Source: Lachnospiraceae bacterium
GTDB taxonomy: Bacteria > Bacillota > Clostridia > Lachnospirales > Lachnospiraceae
Length of the DNA stretch: 64,000 nucleotides
Reading direction: 5' to 3'
Assembly: GCA_014239155.1 (NCBI GenBank)
Contig: JAAZZQ010000088.1
Location: forward strand, 62,001 to 126,000
Shown one piece after another: positions 26,660-35,391 of the stretch; within the stretch, counting starts at the first letter, position 1; every line of letters begins with the position of its first letter. The translations under genes were made by a program, and so were the position numbers. Under the pieces are notes generated by a model. It ran no database searches, was not told the DNA's origin, and worked only from the letters and a program-made list of their open reading frames with translations.

Positions 26660-28525
26660 ATGTGTGGAATCGCAGGATTTAGCAGTTTTCATGTAAACTA
26701 TAAAGAGGAGTCCGCAAGATGGTTTTCCATTCTGCAAAAAATGAATACTTGTCAAAATCACCGCGGTCCGGACGAAAACGGCGTATATCTATCAAGAAGT
26801 TGTGGGCTTTCCCACACGCGCTTATCCATTTTGGATCTCGCATGTGGGCAACAGCCTATGACAAGGCAACTTGGAAACCATCGCGCAGTTATTGTCTACA
26901 ACGGTGAAATCTACAATATGCCTATCCTCCGCCGCACACTAGAAAAGGAAGGCATTGTATTCCAAACAACTTGTGATACAGAAGTGATTTTAATGGGTTA
27001 TCTTCTTTACGGCACTTCCTATGTAACACAGCTCAACGGCATTTTTGCTTTCGCAATCTACGACGAAACCATACAAAGATTATATCTCTTTCGTGACAGA
27101 CTCGGGGTAAAACCTTTATTCTATACCCTTTTTCGCAACACCCTCATCTTTTCCTCAGAGCTAAAGGGAATTTTGTGCTATCCTGACTTTAAGGCACAAG
27201 TGAACTGTGACGGACTCTGTGAGATATTTGGTCTTGGCCCTGCAAAGACTTACGGAAAGGGTGTTTTTAAAGACATAGATGAGCTGCTACCGGGACATTA
27301 TCTCGAATATTATGGCTCTGACTTTTCTCAGCACTTATCCACAAAATGCTACTGGAAACTAGAGAGTTCTCCACATGAAGAGGACTGGCAAAACACAGTC
27401 GAGAAAACCCGATATCTAATCACAGACGCTATCAAGATGCAAATGCTCTCCGATGTGCCCGTCTGTACTTTTCTGTCGGGCGGTGTGGACAGTAGTCTTG
27501 TCACAGCGGTATGCAGCAACGAGCTTCGGAAGCAGGGTAAGAGGCTCGATACATACTCCTTTGACTTTAAGGACAATGACAAAAATTTTAGAAAAAATAC
27601 ATTTCAACCCTCCCAAGATAGACCTTGGGTAGATGTTATGATTGCTTACTGTCAGACCAACCATCAATATCTAGAATGCACCAACACGGATTTGTACAAA
27701 TACTTATTTGATGCCGTGGATGCCAGAGACCTGCCTTGCATGGCAGATGTCGAGGCATCTATGCTCTATTTTTGTAAAAGAGTCGCTACTACTCACAAAG
27801 TAACACTTACCGGAGAATGCGCGGACGAGATCTTTGGTGGTTATCCGTGGTTCCATAAAAAAGAGTGTTTTGAAGCAAACTGCTTCCCGTGGTCTATGGA
27901 CTTTACACCACGCACCATGCTGCTAAAAGACAACATACTGTCCATCCTTCCATTGGAAGAATACGTCCATGCTGCTTACACAAAAACAATATCCGAAGTT
28001 CCTGTATTAGAAGAGGAAAACAAAGAAGAAAAACGCAGACGAGAAATTTCTTATCTCAATATCAAATGGTTTATGCAGACGTTACTTGACCGCATGGACC
28101 GCACCAGTATGCATGCTGGACTTGAGGCGCGGGTCCCATTTGCCGATCACCGTATTGTGGAATACCTTTGGAATGTGCCTTGGTCTATGAAATGTAAAGA
28201 TGGCGTAGTCAAAGGATTGTTGCGCGCCTCCGCAGATGGACTGTTGCCCGGAGAGGTACTATATCGCAGGAAAAGCCCCTATCCCAAAACCTATGATCCC
28301 GCATACGAAAACCTGCTGCGCACAGCGATTGTAGAAACGCTATCTGACACACGTGCACCACTGCGAGCACTTATCGATCTCAACAAAGTACTTGAGTACA
28401 TCAGCCAGCCTTCCGACTATGGCAGACCCTTCTATGGTCAGCTTATGGCAGGGCCGCAGCTGCTCGCATACCTTTTGCAAGTCAATTACTGGCTAAAAAA
28501 ATATAATGTCGAACTATTATTATAA
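26660..28525 (+). CDS. asnB: Asparagine synthase (glutamine-hydrolysing)
   Basis: 621 residues. The amino glutaminase domain begins M-C-G-I-A-G-F with nucleophile Cys2, then N-H-R-G-P-D-E, L-S-H-T-R-L-S-I and Y-N-G-E-I-Y-N. The synthetase domain carries the ATP pyrophosphatase motif S-G-G-V-D-S-S (273-279), G-E-C-A-D-E-I-F-G-G-Y and R-M-D-R-T-S-M. It makes asparagine, or amidates a related carboxylate, using glutamine and ATP. ATG 26660 has AGGAAAGG. The 25-base gap to dpaB suggests one sporulation message, which recalls the sporulation-linked AsnO of Bacillus subtilis. Confidence 0.92.
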   Translation: MCGIAGFSSFHVNYKEESARWFSILQKMNTCQNHRGPDENGVYLSRSCGLSHTRLSILDLACGQQPMTRQLGNHRAVIVYNGEIYNMPILRRTLEKEGIVFQTTCDTEVILMGYLLYGTSYVTQLNGIFAFAIYDETIQRLYLFRDRLGVKPLFYTLFRNTLIFSSELKGILCYPDFKAQVNCDGLCEIFGLGPAKTYGKGVFKDIDELLPGHYLEYYGSDFSQHLSTKCYWKLESSPHEEDWQNTVEKTRYLITDAIKMQMLSDVPVCTFLSGGVDSSLVTAVCSNELRKQGKRLDTYSFDFKDNDKNFRKNTFQPSQDRPWVDVMIAYCQTNHQYLECTNTDLYKYLFDAVDARDLPCMADVEASMLYFCKRVATTHKVTLTGECADEIFGGYPWFHKKECFEANCFPWSMDFTPRTMLLKDNILSILPLEEYVHAAYTKTISEVPVLEEENKEEKRRREISYLNIKWFMQTLLDRMDRTSMHAGLEARVPFADHRIVEYLWNVPWSMKCKDGVVKGLLRASADGLLPGEVLYRRKSPYPKTYDPAYENLLRTAIVETLSDTRAPLRALIDLNKVLEYISQPSDYGRPFYGQLMAGPQLLAYLLQVNYWLKKYNVELLL

Positions 28526-28535
28526 CCTGCATTCA

Positions 28536-28586
28536 AAACAACGTTTCTGTATCCCAATTAGCGGAGAACAGAAACGTTGTTTTTTG
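28536..28586 (+). terminator. Rho-independent terminator of the dpa-asnB operon
   Basis: AACAACGTTTCTGT and ACAGAAACGTTGTT form a perfect stem of about 14 pairs with a 17-base loop, followed by a T-rich tract. Confidence 0.85.
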
Positions 28587-28717
28587 TTTCTATTTCTTAA
28601 AATCTTTGACATATCAATAATAAATTAATATAATCTATAATAAGGATCTGTAGGAAAATAATGAACTCTTACTGTCCCTAAAAACTTCAACTTTTACAAT
28701 ATTTAAAGGAGAATTTT

Positions 28718-29839
28718 ATGAAAATTGCCATATTATTTCCCGGAATTGGATATCACTGTGACAAACCTTTGCTTTATTATAGCGGAAAACTTTGCGCGCA
28801 GTACCAATATGAAACAGTCAAACTAACCTACACCAATCTAAGCCGTTCTATTCCAGAGGCTTTTGAGCAGGCTTATGCACAGACAGAAGTCTCCTTAGAA
28901 AAATTCAACTGGGATGACTATGAAGAGATCCTTTTTATCTCCAAAAGTATTGGAACAGCCATCGCTGCAGCTTATGCCCAAAATCACAATATCACTTGCA
29001 GGAATATCTTTTATACTCCACTGGCACAGACATTTGATTTTACACCACAGTCCGGTATTGTTTTTCATGGTACAAAGGATCCTTGGATAGAAACTACAGT
29101 TATTGAAAACAAATGCCGCGATTATCATCTGCCGTTCTATGTTATTGAAGAAGTCAACCATTCTTTGGAATTGAATTTGACTTCACAAGGCAAAGATCAA
29201 CCTTCTTGCGACCTTTGGAAATCAAGCCATGCAGTTTCCTTAAACCTTAAAACACTTGAAAATGTAATGGTTTTATCTGAGCAATACATTGCCAACGATA
29301 TCTGGTATCGTTCCCTCCGCACAGACGAAATCTGCCTTAAATTATTTCACAGTTTTATTCGACACCAAAACGTTGGAAAGTGTTGGCGCAAGGAAAATGA
29401 AAAGTGGGTTATTAAAGATGCCCCCTTTATTGATGATTGGTCAGAAACAGATTATCTTTTTTTAGTTGATTGCTTAAAAAATACCATTCAAACCGACGGT
29501 TTTGTCTACGCGGCATTTTGCAATAAAACACAAAAAAATGCACTCAAAGGTTTTGTCTCTGTCGAATCGGATTTCTTTGGCAGCGCAAAGGAATACCTCG
29601 ATCTCTCTTGTATCCATGTATCCGAGGATATGCGCAAAAAAGGAATCGGTAAAGTTCTTTTCTGCGCTGCCAAGAATTGGGCTAAGAGAAAAGGCGCTAA
29701 GAAACTTTATATTTCTTCACACTCCGCTGTTGAAACCCAAGCTTTTTACAAGACTATGAACTGTGTCGACGCGCAGGAATACAATCAACATCATGTTGCG
29801 CAGGAACCCTATGACCGTCAATTAGAATGCGTGCTATAA
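28718..29839 (+). CDS. Alpha/beta-hydrolase-like domain fused to GNAT acetyltransferase
   Basis: 373 residues in two domains. Residues 1-185 look like a small alpha/beta hydrolase: I-A-I-L-F-P-G-I-G-Y-H-C-D-K-P at the start, I-S-K-S-I-G-T (about 75-81) at the nucleophile elbow, G-T-K-D-P-W for the acid and V-N-H-S for the His. The elbow lacks its first Gly, so activity is uncertain. Residues 225-373 are a GNAT with V-S-E-D-M-R-K-K-G-I-G-K-V-L (acetyl-CoA loop) and S-S-H-S-A-V-E-T-Q-A-F-Y. Start ATG 28718 follows AAAGGAG. The fusion suggests a tailoring or resistance enzyme acting on one substrate; that is inference. It converges with the ABC operon. Confidence 0.75.
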   Translation: MKIAILFPGIGYHCDKPLLYYSGKLCAQYQYETVKLTYTNLSRSIPEAFEQAYAQTEVSLEKFNWDDYEEILFISKSIGTAIAAAYAQNHNITCRNIFYTPLAQTFDFTPQSGIVFHGTKDPWIETTVIENKCRDYHLPFYVIEEVNHSLELNLTSQGKDQPSCDLWKSSHAVSLNLKTLENVMVLSEQYIANDIWYRSLRTDEICLKLFHSFIRHQNVGKCWRKENEKWVIKDAPFIDDWSETDYLFLVDCLKNTIQTDGFVYAAFCNKTQKNALKGFVSVESDFFGSAKEYLDLSCIHVSEDMRKKGIGKVLFCAAKNWAKRKGAKKLYISSHSAVETQAFYKTMNCVDAQEYNQHHVAQEPYDRQLECVL

Positions 29840-29853
29840 GATTCCAATTTGAG

Positions 29854-30522
29854 TTAAAACTGTTTTCTCTCCAAAATAAAACATGAAATTTTATAAGACA
29901 CCATAATCAATATTATTGTCACCAATACTATCAGCAGTGTCATCCACCATATATTTAGACCACGGATACTGCTGATAATTTCCATACGGTCCCCACCTGC
30001 CATTTCATAGAGAGAACCCAATGCCCCAAGGCAGGCAGATATCATCCCCACTGATATTATTGTAACAATTCTGCGCTTCTCCTGTCCAAACTTGATATAC
30101 AATGGAATCTGTAATGCTAGCAGAAATAACACTACTGGAATTGTTATAATGGAAGATAAAAAATAATCCAAAAATGGTATGTCTGTACCTGCCACAAGAA
30201 AGGGAATATAAGAAATCAGGGATACAACCAACGACGGCAATGTGCTTATTATGAACCCTAACAGATATTTTTCCCGCAAATAGTCTTTCCGCATTATGGG
30301 CAATGTAAAAATATAGGCTAATCCCTTCTCTGTCTCATCATAAGTAAATGTACCTAATGTTATGAAGGAAAACATCAGTGCAATATATCCCACAAAAAAT
30401 GCCCCTCCTATGCTGGTCATCATAATGACTCCCCACACAATAATAATTGCAATAAACAGCCTCATCTGTGACATTATCAATTTCAAATCCTTTATTATTA
30501 AGCTTTTTATTGGTCTGCTCAT
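29854..30522 (-). CDS. ABC-2 type transporter permease
   Basis: 222 residues with six hydrophobic helices, an amino end P-I-K-S-L-I-I-K-D-L-K-L, and E-x-x-x-x-G-L-A-Y-I-F-T-L-P in the first loop: the ABC-2 permease type (ABC2_membrane_5-like) common beside YtrA regulators. ATG 30522 has GGAGGAG at ideal spacing; a longer upstream start is less likely. It would form the membrane part of the exporter with the ATPase encoded 55 bases upstream. Substrate unknown; such systems often respond to cell-envelope antibiotics. Confidence 0.85.
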   Translation of the reverse strand: MSRPIKSLIIKDLKLIMSQMRLFIAIIIVWGVIMMTSIGGAFFVGYIALMFSFITLGTFTYDETEKGLAYIFTLPIMRKDYLREKYLLGFIISTLPSLVVSLISYIPFLVAGTDIPFLDYFLSSIITIPVVLFLLALQIPLYIKFGQEKRRIVTIISVGMISACLGALGSLYEMAGGDRMEIISSIRGLNIWWMTLLIVLVTIILIMVSYKISCFILERKQF

Positions 30523-30577
30523 CTTTACTCCTCCACTTTTCATCGTTATAGATCTTTGGAATTTACAGGGTCATCTT

Positions 30578-31414
30578 TCACACAGTCAACATTGTAATCA
30601 CCTCGTCAATGCTGCCTTTTTCTATGATTATTGACGGATAATTTTCCTGATAAAATTGCCGCTGGTTGGTCAAGCAGCTATACCCAAAGTTTTCTTTCTT
30701 TGTCTTAATAAAATATCTATGGTCTAGCTTCTCAAACTGATCAAGTGTTACCTTTAACAATCCATATTCATTTAACAGTACATCTGTGTCCTCATGAAGC
30801 ATGATTTTTCCGTTGTCAATCATGTACACATCATCACAGATACCCTCTAAATCGCTGGAAATATGCGAGCTAATAACAATGCTTCGCTCCTCTGTCTCCA
30901 TATATTCCCGCAGTAAACTTAACAGTTCATCCCGCGCCACCACATCAAGCCCCGCAGTTGGCTCATCGAGTATCAAAAGCTTCGCATTGTGTGAGAGTGC
31001 CGCAAGTATCTGTAACTTTCGCCGCATACCAGTAGAAAAATCTTTAATCTTCTTTTTCAATGGCAGCTGAAGGCGTTCGCAGTCCGCCACAAACTTTTTG
31101 CGCGAGAAATCTTTATACATAGCATCCAGCACCGGAAGCAAATCATGGATACTAAGATACCCGCTAAAACCAGAATCCGCAAGCACGACTCCCATCATTT
31201 CCCGGTCCTGTGCGGTCAGGTTTCCAATCTCTTTTCCAAATATCGTTACGCTCCCGCCATCTATAGCAATCAATCCCAACATCGCTTTAAACGCTGTGCT
31301 TTTTCCAGCACCGTTTCTGCCAATTAATCCTGTGACTTGTCCTGCAAGTACCTCCATAGAACATTCCAGCCGAAAATTATCATATTCTTTTACTATATTA
31401 TCTAATCGAATCAT
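30578..31414 (-). CDS. ABC transporter ATP-binding protein
   Basis: 278 residues. Walker A is G-R-N-G-A-G-K-S-T (32-40), the signature F-S-T-G-M (126-130) is a slight variant of LSGGQ, and Walker B is L-L-I-L-D-E-P (146-152), with switch His in S-S-H-I-S. The short length and F-S-T-G-M motif fit the drug/antibiotic exporter class paired with YtrA-type GntR repressors. It is the middle gene of the operon GntR, ATPase, permease. Confidence 0.93.
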   Translation of the reverse strand: MIRLDNIVKEYDNFRLECSMEVLAGQVTGLIGRNGAGKSTAFKAMLGLIAIDGGSVTIFGKEIGNLTAQDREMMGVVLADSGFSGYLSIHDLLPVLDAMYKDFSRKKFVADCERLQLPLKKKIKDFSTGMRRKLQILAALSHNAKLLILDEPTAGLDVVARDELLSLLREYMETEERSIVISSHISSDLEGICDDVYMIDNGKIMLHEDTDVLLNEYGLLKVTLDQFEKLDHRYFIKTKKENFGYSCLTNQRQFYQENYPSIIIEKGSIDEVITMLTV

Positions 31415-31473
31415 TCAAAACGCTTCCCTTCTAAAAATAAACTTATTAAGAGTCAATCTATTCGGATAGAGTG

Positions 31474-31848
31474 CTAAATATCATCTAACACAATCTGAAA
31501 CAATTCTTGTATTTCTTGGTCCTCCATACCACAACTGCGTGCCTTCCGAATGCTCTGTTCAAACTCTGACTCCACCTCTTTTTTCTTCTCCTCAAGCATC
31601 TGTGCTTGATTTGTGCTTGCCACAAAACTTCCTTTGCCATGTACAGTAATAACAAACCCTTCTACTTCTAACTGATCATATGCCTTTTTTACTGTTAACG
31701 CACTGACTTTCAATTCCTTAGCCAGCGTTCTGACGGACGGAAGAACAGACTCCTCAACTAACTCTCCATGTATAATCTTATCTTTAATTTGACATACAAT
31801 CTGTTCATAGACAGGTTGCATTGAAGTATGATTAATTATTAAATTCAT
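31474..31848 (-). CDS. GntR family regulator, YtrA type
   Basis: 124 residues: a winged helix (about 10-77; P-V-Y-E-Q-I, L-P-S-V-R-T-L-A-K-E-L, T-V-K-K-A-Y-D-Q-L-E, G-K-G-S-F-V) followed by a short helical dimerisation tail of about 45 residues. This length and the absence of an effector domain define the YtrA subfamily, which represses its own operon with an ABC exporter. The operator-promoter at 31942-31989 lies directly upstream, supporting autoregulation. Confidence 0.92.
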   Translation of the reverse strand: MNLIINHTSMQPVYEQIVCQIKDKIIHGELVEESVLPSVRTLAKELKVSALTVKKAYDQLEVEGFVITVHGKGSFVASTNQAQMLEEKKKEVESEFEQSIRKARSCGMEDQEIQELFQIVLDDI

Positions 31849-31941
31849 AAGTTATCAACATCCCTTTCGTTCCTAACACGGAACTCCTGCTATTGGTTCA
31901 TGAACACAACACAAGAAACAGGAGATACGTTTCTTGATATA

Positions 31942-31989
31942 AACAGTATATAACAGTTTTAAACTGTTGTCAACTGTTTTATACTGTTT
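31942..31989 (-). promoter_or_regulatory. GntR operon promoter with operator palindromes
   Basis: On the minus strand TTGACA (31973-31968) and TATACT (31950-31945) are 17 bases apart, a near-consensus promoter. The spacer consists of the palindrome AACAGTTTTAAACTGTT (minus-strand sense AACAGTTTAAAACTGTT), and AACAG/CTGTT half-sites flank it on both sides. A dimeric repressor bound here would cover both promoter elements. The transcript would run into the GntR gene about 90 bases downstream. Confidence 0.8.
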
Positions 31990-32300
31990 ATTTTTATGTA
32001 CACGAACGTCTAAATAAAATATATTAGCGCGCTGACAAATTGTAACAATTCAACCAGACCATTCATAATTCGCCAGAATATACATTTTCATCAATGATAT
32101 TAAGTCTTTGCTGGCAAATTATTTTATATTAAGTGCACGCCATATAGAATTAATTGTGCATGGCTGAACTGTTACGACAAACTATTTTCCCCTAGTATTA
32201 CATTTGTATAACTGTTGCAAAACACAGCGCAATACCTTATAATATTGTAATTGTTCTGATAAAACACTCTCCTACACCAAAGGAAGGCGGGATCTATTTC
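31990..32300. other. Intergenic region between divergent units
   Basis: About 310 AT-rich bases without a gene. AAAGGAAGGCGGG at 32279-32291 is the ribosome-binding region of the following gene. No further signal was recognised. Confidence 0.4.
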
Positions 32301-32900
32301 ATGATTTATGAATATGAGCAAAAAGAGGGATTTTATTTGATCTCAGAATTGGAAAAACTGCGCAAGAAAAAACGACATGATAAGCTGGTGGTCAAATGCG
32401 ATGAAACCACAAATCCACAAGTAGTCAATTTTAAAAGAATATATCTTTTAGACGGTGCCGTAAATACAATCCTATATAATGCGAAGAACTATTATATTTA
32501 TATCAACAATAACGATATAACTGTATATCTAATCTATGATACCTGCCGCATTGCGTACTGTCTGCGGACAGAAAATGACTGGAAGATTATTGGCGTAGAA
32601 TTTTTACCATCTGCACGTCTAAATACTCCACCCCATAAAGATGATCTAGTTGGACGAACGCTCACCTCCACTCTAATTAGAGTTCTGTCCTTTTGCTATA
32701 CACTTGGTTTTTCCAATGTGTTTGATACGAAACAAACCGGACAAATACAAAAAATATGCACTGCAATTATGAATAAAGAATTTATCAACAACAAATTTGA
32801 GCCCGAATACGAAATTCAACAAAAAATCAACTTGTTCCTTATGAAACATGCAATCAGAGGGGATTTTGCAGAAAAATATCTGTTACAAAAAAGACATTAA
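32301..32900 (+). CDS. Hypothetical protein, 199 residues
   Basis: I do not recognise this protein. It has a Lys/Arg-rich amino part (about 15-35), a central beta-rich stretch with I-Y-L-L-D-G-A, Y-Y-I-Y-I-N-N-N-D and T-V-Y-L-I-Y, then R-T-E-N-D-W-K-I-I-G-V-E-F near residue 90 and a helical carboxy half ending L-L-Q-K-R-H. No signal peptide or transmembrane helix. The ATG has a purine-rich site with GGAAGG at 9-15 bases. It is monocistronic, followed at once by a family 1 palindromic repeat and a terminator. Confidence 0.65.
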   Translation: MIYEYEQKEGFYLISELEKLRKKKRHDKLVVKCDETTNPQVVNFKRIYLLDGAVNTILYNAKNYYIYINNNDITVYLIYDTCRIAYCLRTENDWKIIGVEFLPSARLNTPPHKDDLVGRTLTSTLIRVLSFCYTLGFSNVFDTKQTGQIQKICTAIMNKEFINNKFEPEYEIQQKINLFLMKHAIRGDFAEKYLLQKRH

Positions 32901-32905
32901 ATCAA

Positions 32906-32980
32906 GTAGGAAAGTCTTATCTTACCTACTCGCGCGCCGGGCGTATGTCAGCTTTGCTGACATACTTCATTTGGACGCCC
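32906..32980 (+). repeat. Palindromic intergenic repeat, family 1, copy A
   Basis: GTAGG and CCTAC close the first hairpin (32906-32929), followed by TCGCGCGCC. A second arm GGGCGT (32939-32944) with ACGCCC (32975-32980) encloses the nested hairpin GTCAGC-TTT-GCTGAC and the string TTCATTTGG. The copy at 44976-45052 matches it almost base for base. It lies six bases after a stop codon in sense orientation. Confidence 0.8.
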
Positions 32981-32991
32981 ATATGTATAAA

Positions 32992-33033
32992 AATAACGAC
33001 TGCCGTATTTATGAGGCAATCGTTATTCCTTTT
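32992..33033 (+). terminator. Hairpin terminator after the 199-residue gene
   Basis: AATAACGACTGCC and GGCAATCGTTATT pair over 13 positions with one C-A mismatch around a ten-base loop, followed by CCTTTTAT. It directly follows the family 1 repeat, as in the copy at 44976. Confidence 0.7.
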
Positions 33034-33064
33034 ATATCAAATATTATCCATTTGACGTATACTC

Positions 33065-34348
33065 CTACATAGCCAAATACTTTTCAACAGAAGCCATCTT
33101 TACACAAAGCACAAACACGGCGCACGCCTGTTTCAATTCTTCTGGTGTTGGAAGAGTCGGTGCAATGCGAATGCTTGTATCAGCAGGGTCCTTCATGTAT
33201 GGGAAAGTTGAACCAGCTGGCGTCATAACAACACCTGCCTCTTTGCACAAAGCAACCACGCGCTTTGCGCAGCCTTCTAGTGTATCAAATGCGATAAAAT
33301 ATCCGCCAAGCGGCTTAATCCAACTTGCAATCTCAAGACCGCCAAGCTCTTTTTCTAGGCAGTCCAAAACAGCTTCAAACTTAGGTTTTAACAGAGCTGC
33401 ATGTTTCTCCATATGTGCATGCACACCTGCGGCGTTTTTAAAATATAGTACATGACGCATCTGATTTATCTTGTCAAAGCCAATTGTCTGTAGAGTCACG
33501 GTCCTTTTCACTTCTGCGAGATTGGCAGGGGATGTGATTAATGCCGCCACACCTGCACCGGGGAATGTAACCTTAGAGGTTGAACATACCTGATAATACA
33601 AATCTGGATTGCCCGCTTTCTCACACTCAGTCACAATGTTGAGCATCTCCACTTTATTATCCACATAAATATGATGGAAAGCGTATGCATTATCCCAGTA
33701 AATTCTAAAGTCAGGCGCCGCGGGCTTTAAGTTTGCAAATCTCCTGACCACCTCATCAGAATAAACCACACCTGCCGGATTTGTGTATTTTGGAACATTC
33801 CAGATTCCTTTGACCGCAGGGTCATTGTTGACATATTTTTCAACAAGGTCCATATCTGGTCCATTCTCATCCATCGGAATGTTAATCATCTCAATGCCAA
33901 AGCTTTCGGTGATAGCAAAATGCCTGTCATATCCTGGCACTGGACACAAGAATTTTACCTTCTCCTGCTTGCACCACGGCGTATTGCCCCCAATGCCATG
34001 CACCATCGCTCTTGAAACCAAATCATACATAATACTTAAGCTGGAATTACCAAACACCATCACATGGTCTACAGGACACTCCATCAACTCTGCAAAAAGC
34101 TCTTTTGCCTCCTTAATACCGTCAAACGCCCCGTAATTTCTAAGGTCCACCTTATCTTCACCCTTGAACAACGACTTACTGTTCAACACATCAAGCATAT
34201 CAACAGATAAATCTAACTGATCTGCCGCTGGCTTACCACGTGACATATCAAGCTTAATATTTGACTCCTTTAACTTCTCATACTGTTCCTGAAGCTCCAT
34301 CTGAAGTGCACGCAATTCTTCCTTACTCAAATCCTTGTATGCTTTCAT
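33065..34348 (-). CDS. Aspartate aminotransferase-type PLP enzyme (Rv3722c-like family)
   Basis: 427 residues from ATG 34348, which has GGAGGGT upstream; an in-frame codon ten residues further up is less well placed. The amino signature L-D-M-S-R-G-K-P-A-A-D-Q-L-D-L-S marks the aminotransferase family that includes the mycobacterial aspartate aminotransferase Rv3722c. W-N-V-P-K-Y-T-N-P-A-G, W-D-N-A-Y-A-F and the PLP-lysine motif C-S-T-S-K-V-T-F-P-G-A-G-V-A are clear. It would interconvert aspartate/oxaloacetate with glutamate/2-oxoglutarate. It is transcribed alone from a strong promoter. Confidence 0.88.
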   Translation of the reverse strand: MKAYKDLSKEELRALQMELQEQYEKLKESNIKLDMSRGKPAADQLDLSVDMLDVLNSKSLFKGEDKVDLRNYGAFDGIKEAKELFAELMECPVDHVMVFGNSSLSIMYDLVSRAMVHGIGGNTPWCKQEKVKFLCPVPGYDRHFAITESFGIEMINIPMDENGPDMDLVEKYVNNDPAVKGIWNVPKYTNPAGVVYSDEVVRRFANLKPAAPDFRIYWDNAYAFHHIYVDNKVEMLNIVTECEKAGNPDLYYQVCSTSKVTFPGAGVAALITSPANLAEVKRTVTLQTIGFDKINQMRHVLYFKNAAGVHAHMEKHAALLKPKFEAVLDCLEKELGGLEIASWIKPLGGYFIAFDTLEGCAKRVVALCKEAGVVMTPAGSTFPYMKDPADTSIRIAPTLPTPEELKQACAVFVLCVKMASVEKYLAM

Positions 34349-34499
34349 TTTTTCATACCCTCCATCATCCATACGCAACCACGCATATCAACTTCGTACT
34401 CTCTTGTATTGATTATCTTTGTGCACCTTAATCCCTCCTCTAAAGCCTTGGGATTGCGGCCACGTTTTTCAAAAACTGTTTCTCAACAGTTCCTTTCCT

Positions 34500-34529
34500 A
34501 CTATATAACAACTCTTCTGCATCTGTCAA
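34500..34529 (-). promoter_or_regulatory. Promoter of the aminotransferase gene
   Basis: On the minus strand TTGACA (34529-34524) and TATAGT (34505-34500) are 18 bases apart, giving a leader of about 140 bases. No attenuator or riboswitch was recognised in the leader. Confidence 0.65.
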
Positions 34530-34881
34530 TAACTTGTATACGTGTATATCGGTATTTTTGTAATTTTGCAAAAAAGCTACAACATTCCATTGTATTTTAT
34601 TCATTATTTATTGCATTTTAACTGTTACTTTCCGCTTCTCTATAAAACAAATAAAAATCATGTGCCCAAGCTGCCCCTCACTTCTAAGCCATATTCTCAC
34701 AAAATACGCAGTTTGGGTACACTCCTGATCTTTGAGAAGCAACAACAGTAACTTTTAACTACCTTATATTGCAAAATTTGGCTTGTCAACCACAATGACA
34801 GATAGTATGATAAATACAAAAGATATATTATATTTCAAATCTTATGTAATGAAAACTCTTTTCCAAAAACGGGGGATTACT
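34530..34881. other. Intergenic region between divergent genes
   Basis: About 350 bases, AT-rich, with no convincing coding sequence. An in-frame extension of the next gene up to 34783 is open but has no ribosome-binding site and reads spacer-like sequence. Confidence 0.4.
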
Positions 34882-35364
34882 ATGTTAAATCAAAAAGAAA
34901 CAATTATACCAAAAGGAGAAGTTCCAGAAAAAATGCCCTCTGATCTACAAGTCTTATACACATTTGATGCCTTTGGTCATGATGGTGAAAGGCTCACAGA
35001 GGAAACATTAAAAAAGCTGGTGAAACGCATCCGAAAATCCAAGAATATTTCCATTTTCCTTTGTCCGAATTCCGACATCGAGACCGCACTGCAGGAAGAA
35101 TATATGAATTTGGAAATAAATGGTGATTGGATTTTTTTTCAGTATGTTGTATATAATGGCGCCCCGGATTATTGTATCTACTCCTGCTTTGACCCGGATT
35201 ATCTTAACTCCGAAGAGGAATCTCCAATGATACCCGGTGACGGGCAATCTATCATTCTCAAAAAATGTACCATGCATGATCCTGATCTTGCTGCCAACTG
35301 TATTGAATACTATGCGCGCACCAGACAGCTTTACCCGGGTATGGCATGGTTAAAAGCAGAATAA
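34882..35364 (+). CDS. Hypothetical protein, 160 residues
   Basis: Not recognised. ATG 34882 follows GGGGGATT and is preferred over the longer frame. The protein is acidic and apparently soluble. Visible features are L-Y-T-F-D-A-F-G-H-D-G-E-R (about 23-35), a basic helix K-K-L-V-K-R-I-R-K-S-K, W-I-F-F-Q-Y-V-V-Y-N-G-A-P-D-Y, and a Cys-containing end (C-T-M-H-D-P-D). The compact alpha/beta pattern and isolated position would fit an orphan immunity-like or regulatory protein, but nothing establishes a role. A family 2 repeat follows it. Confidence 0.65.
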   Translation: MLNQKETIIPKGEVPEKMPSDLQVLYTFDAFGHDGERLTEETLKKLVKRIRKSKNISIFLCPNSDIETALQEEYMNLEINGDWIFFQYVVYNGAPDYCIYSCFDPDYLNSEEESPMIPGDGQSIILKKCTMHDPDLAANCIEYYARTRQLYPGMAWLKAE

Positions 35365-35391
35365 TCCTCCACTATATCATTCGAGAATAAA

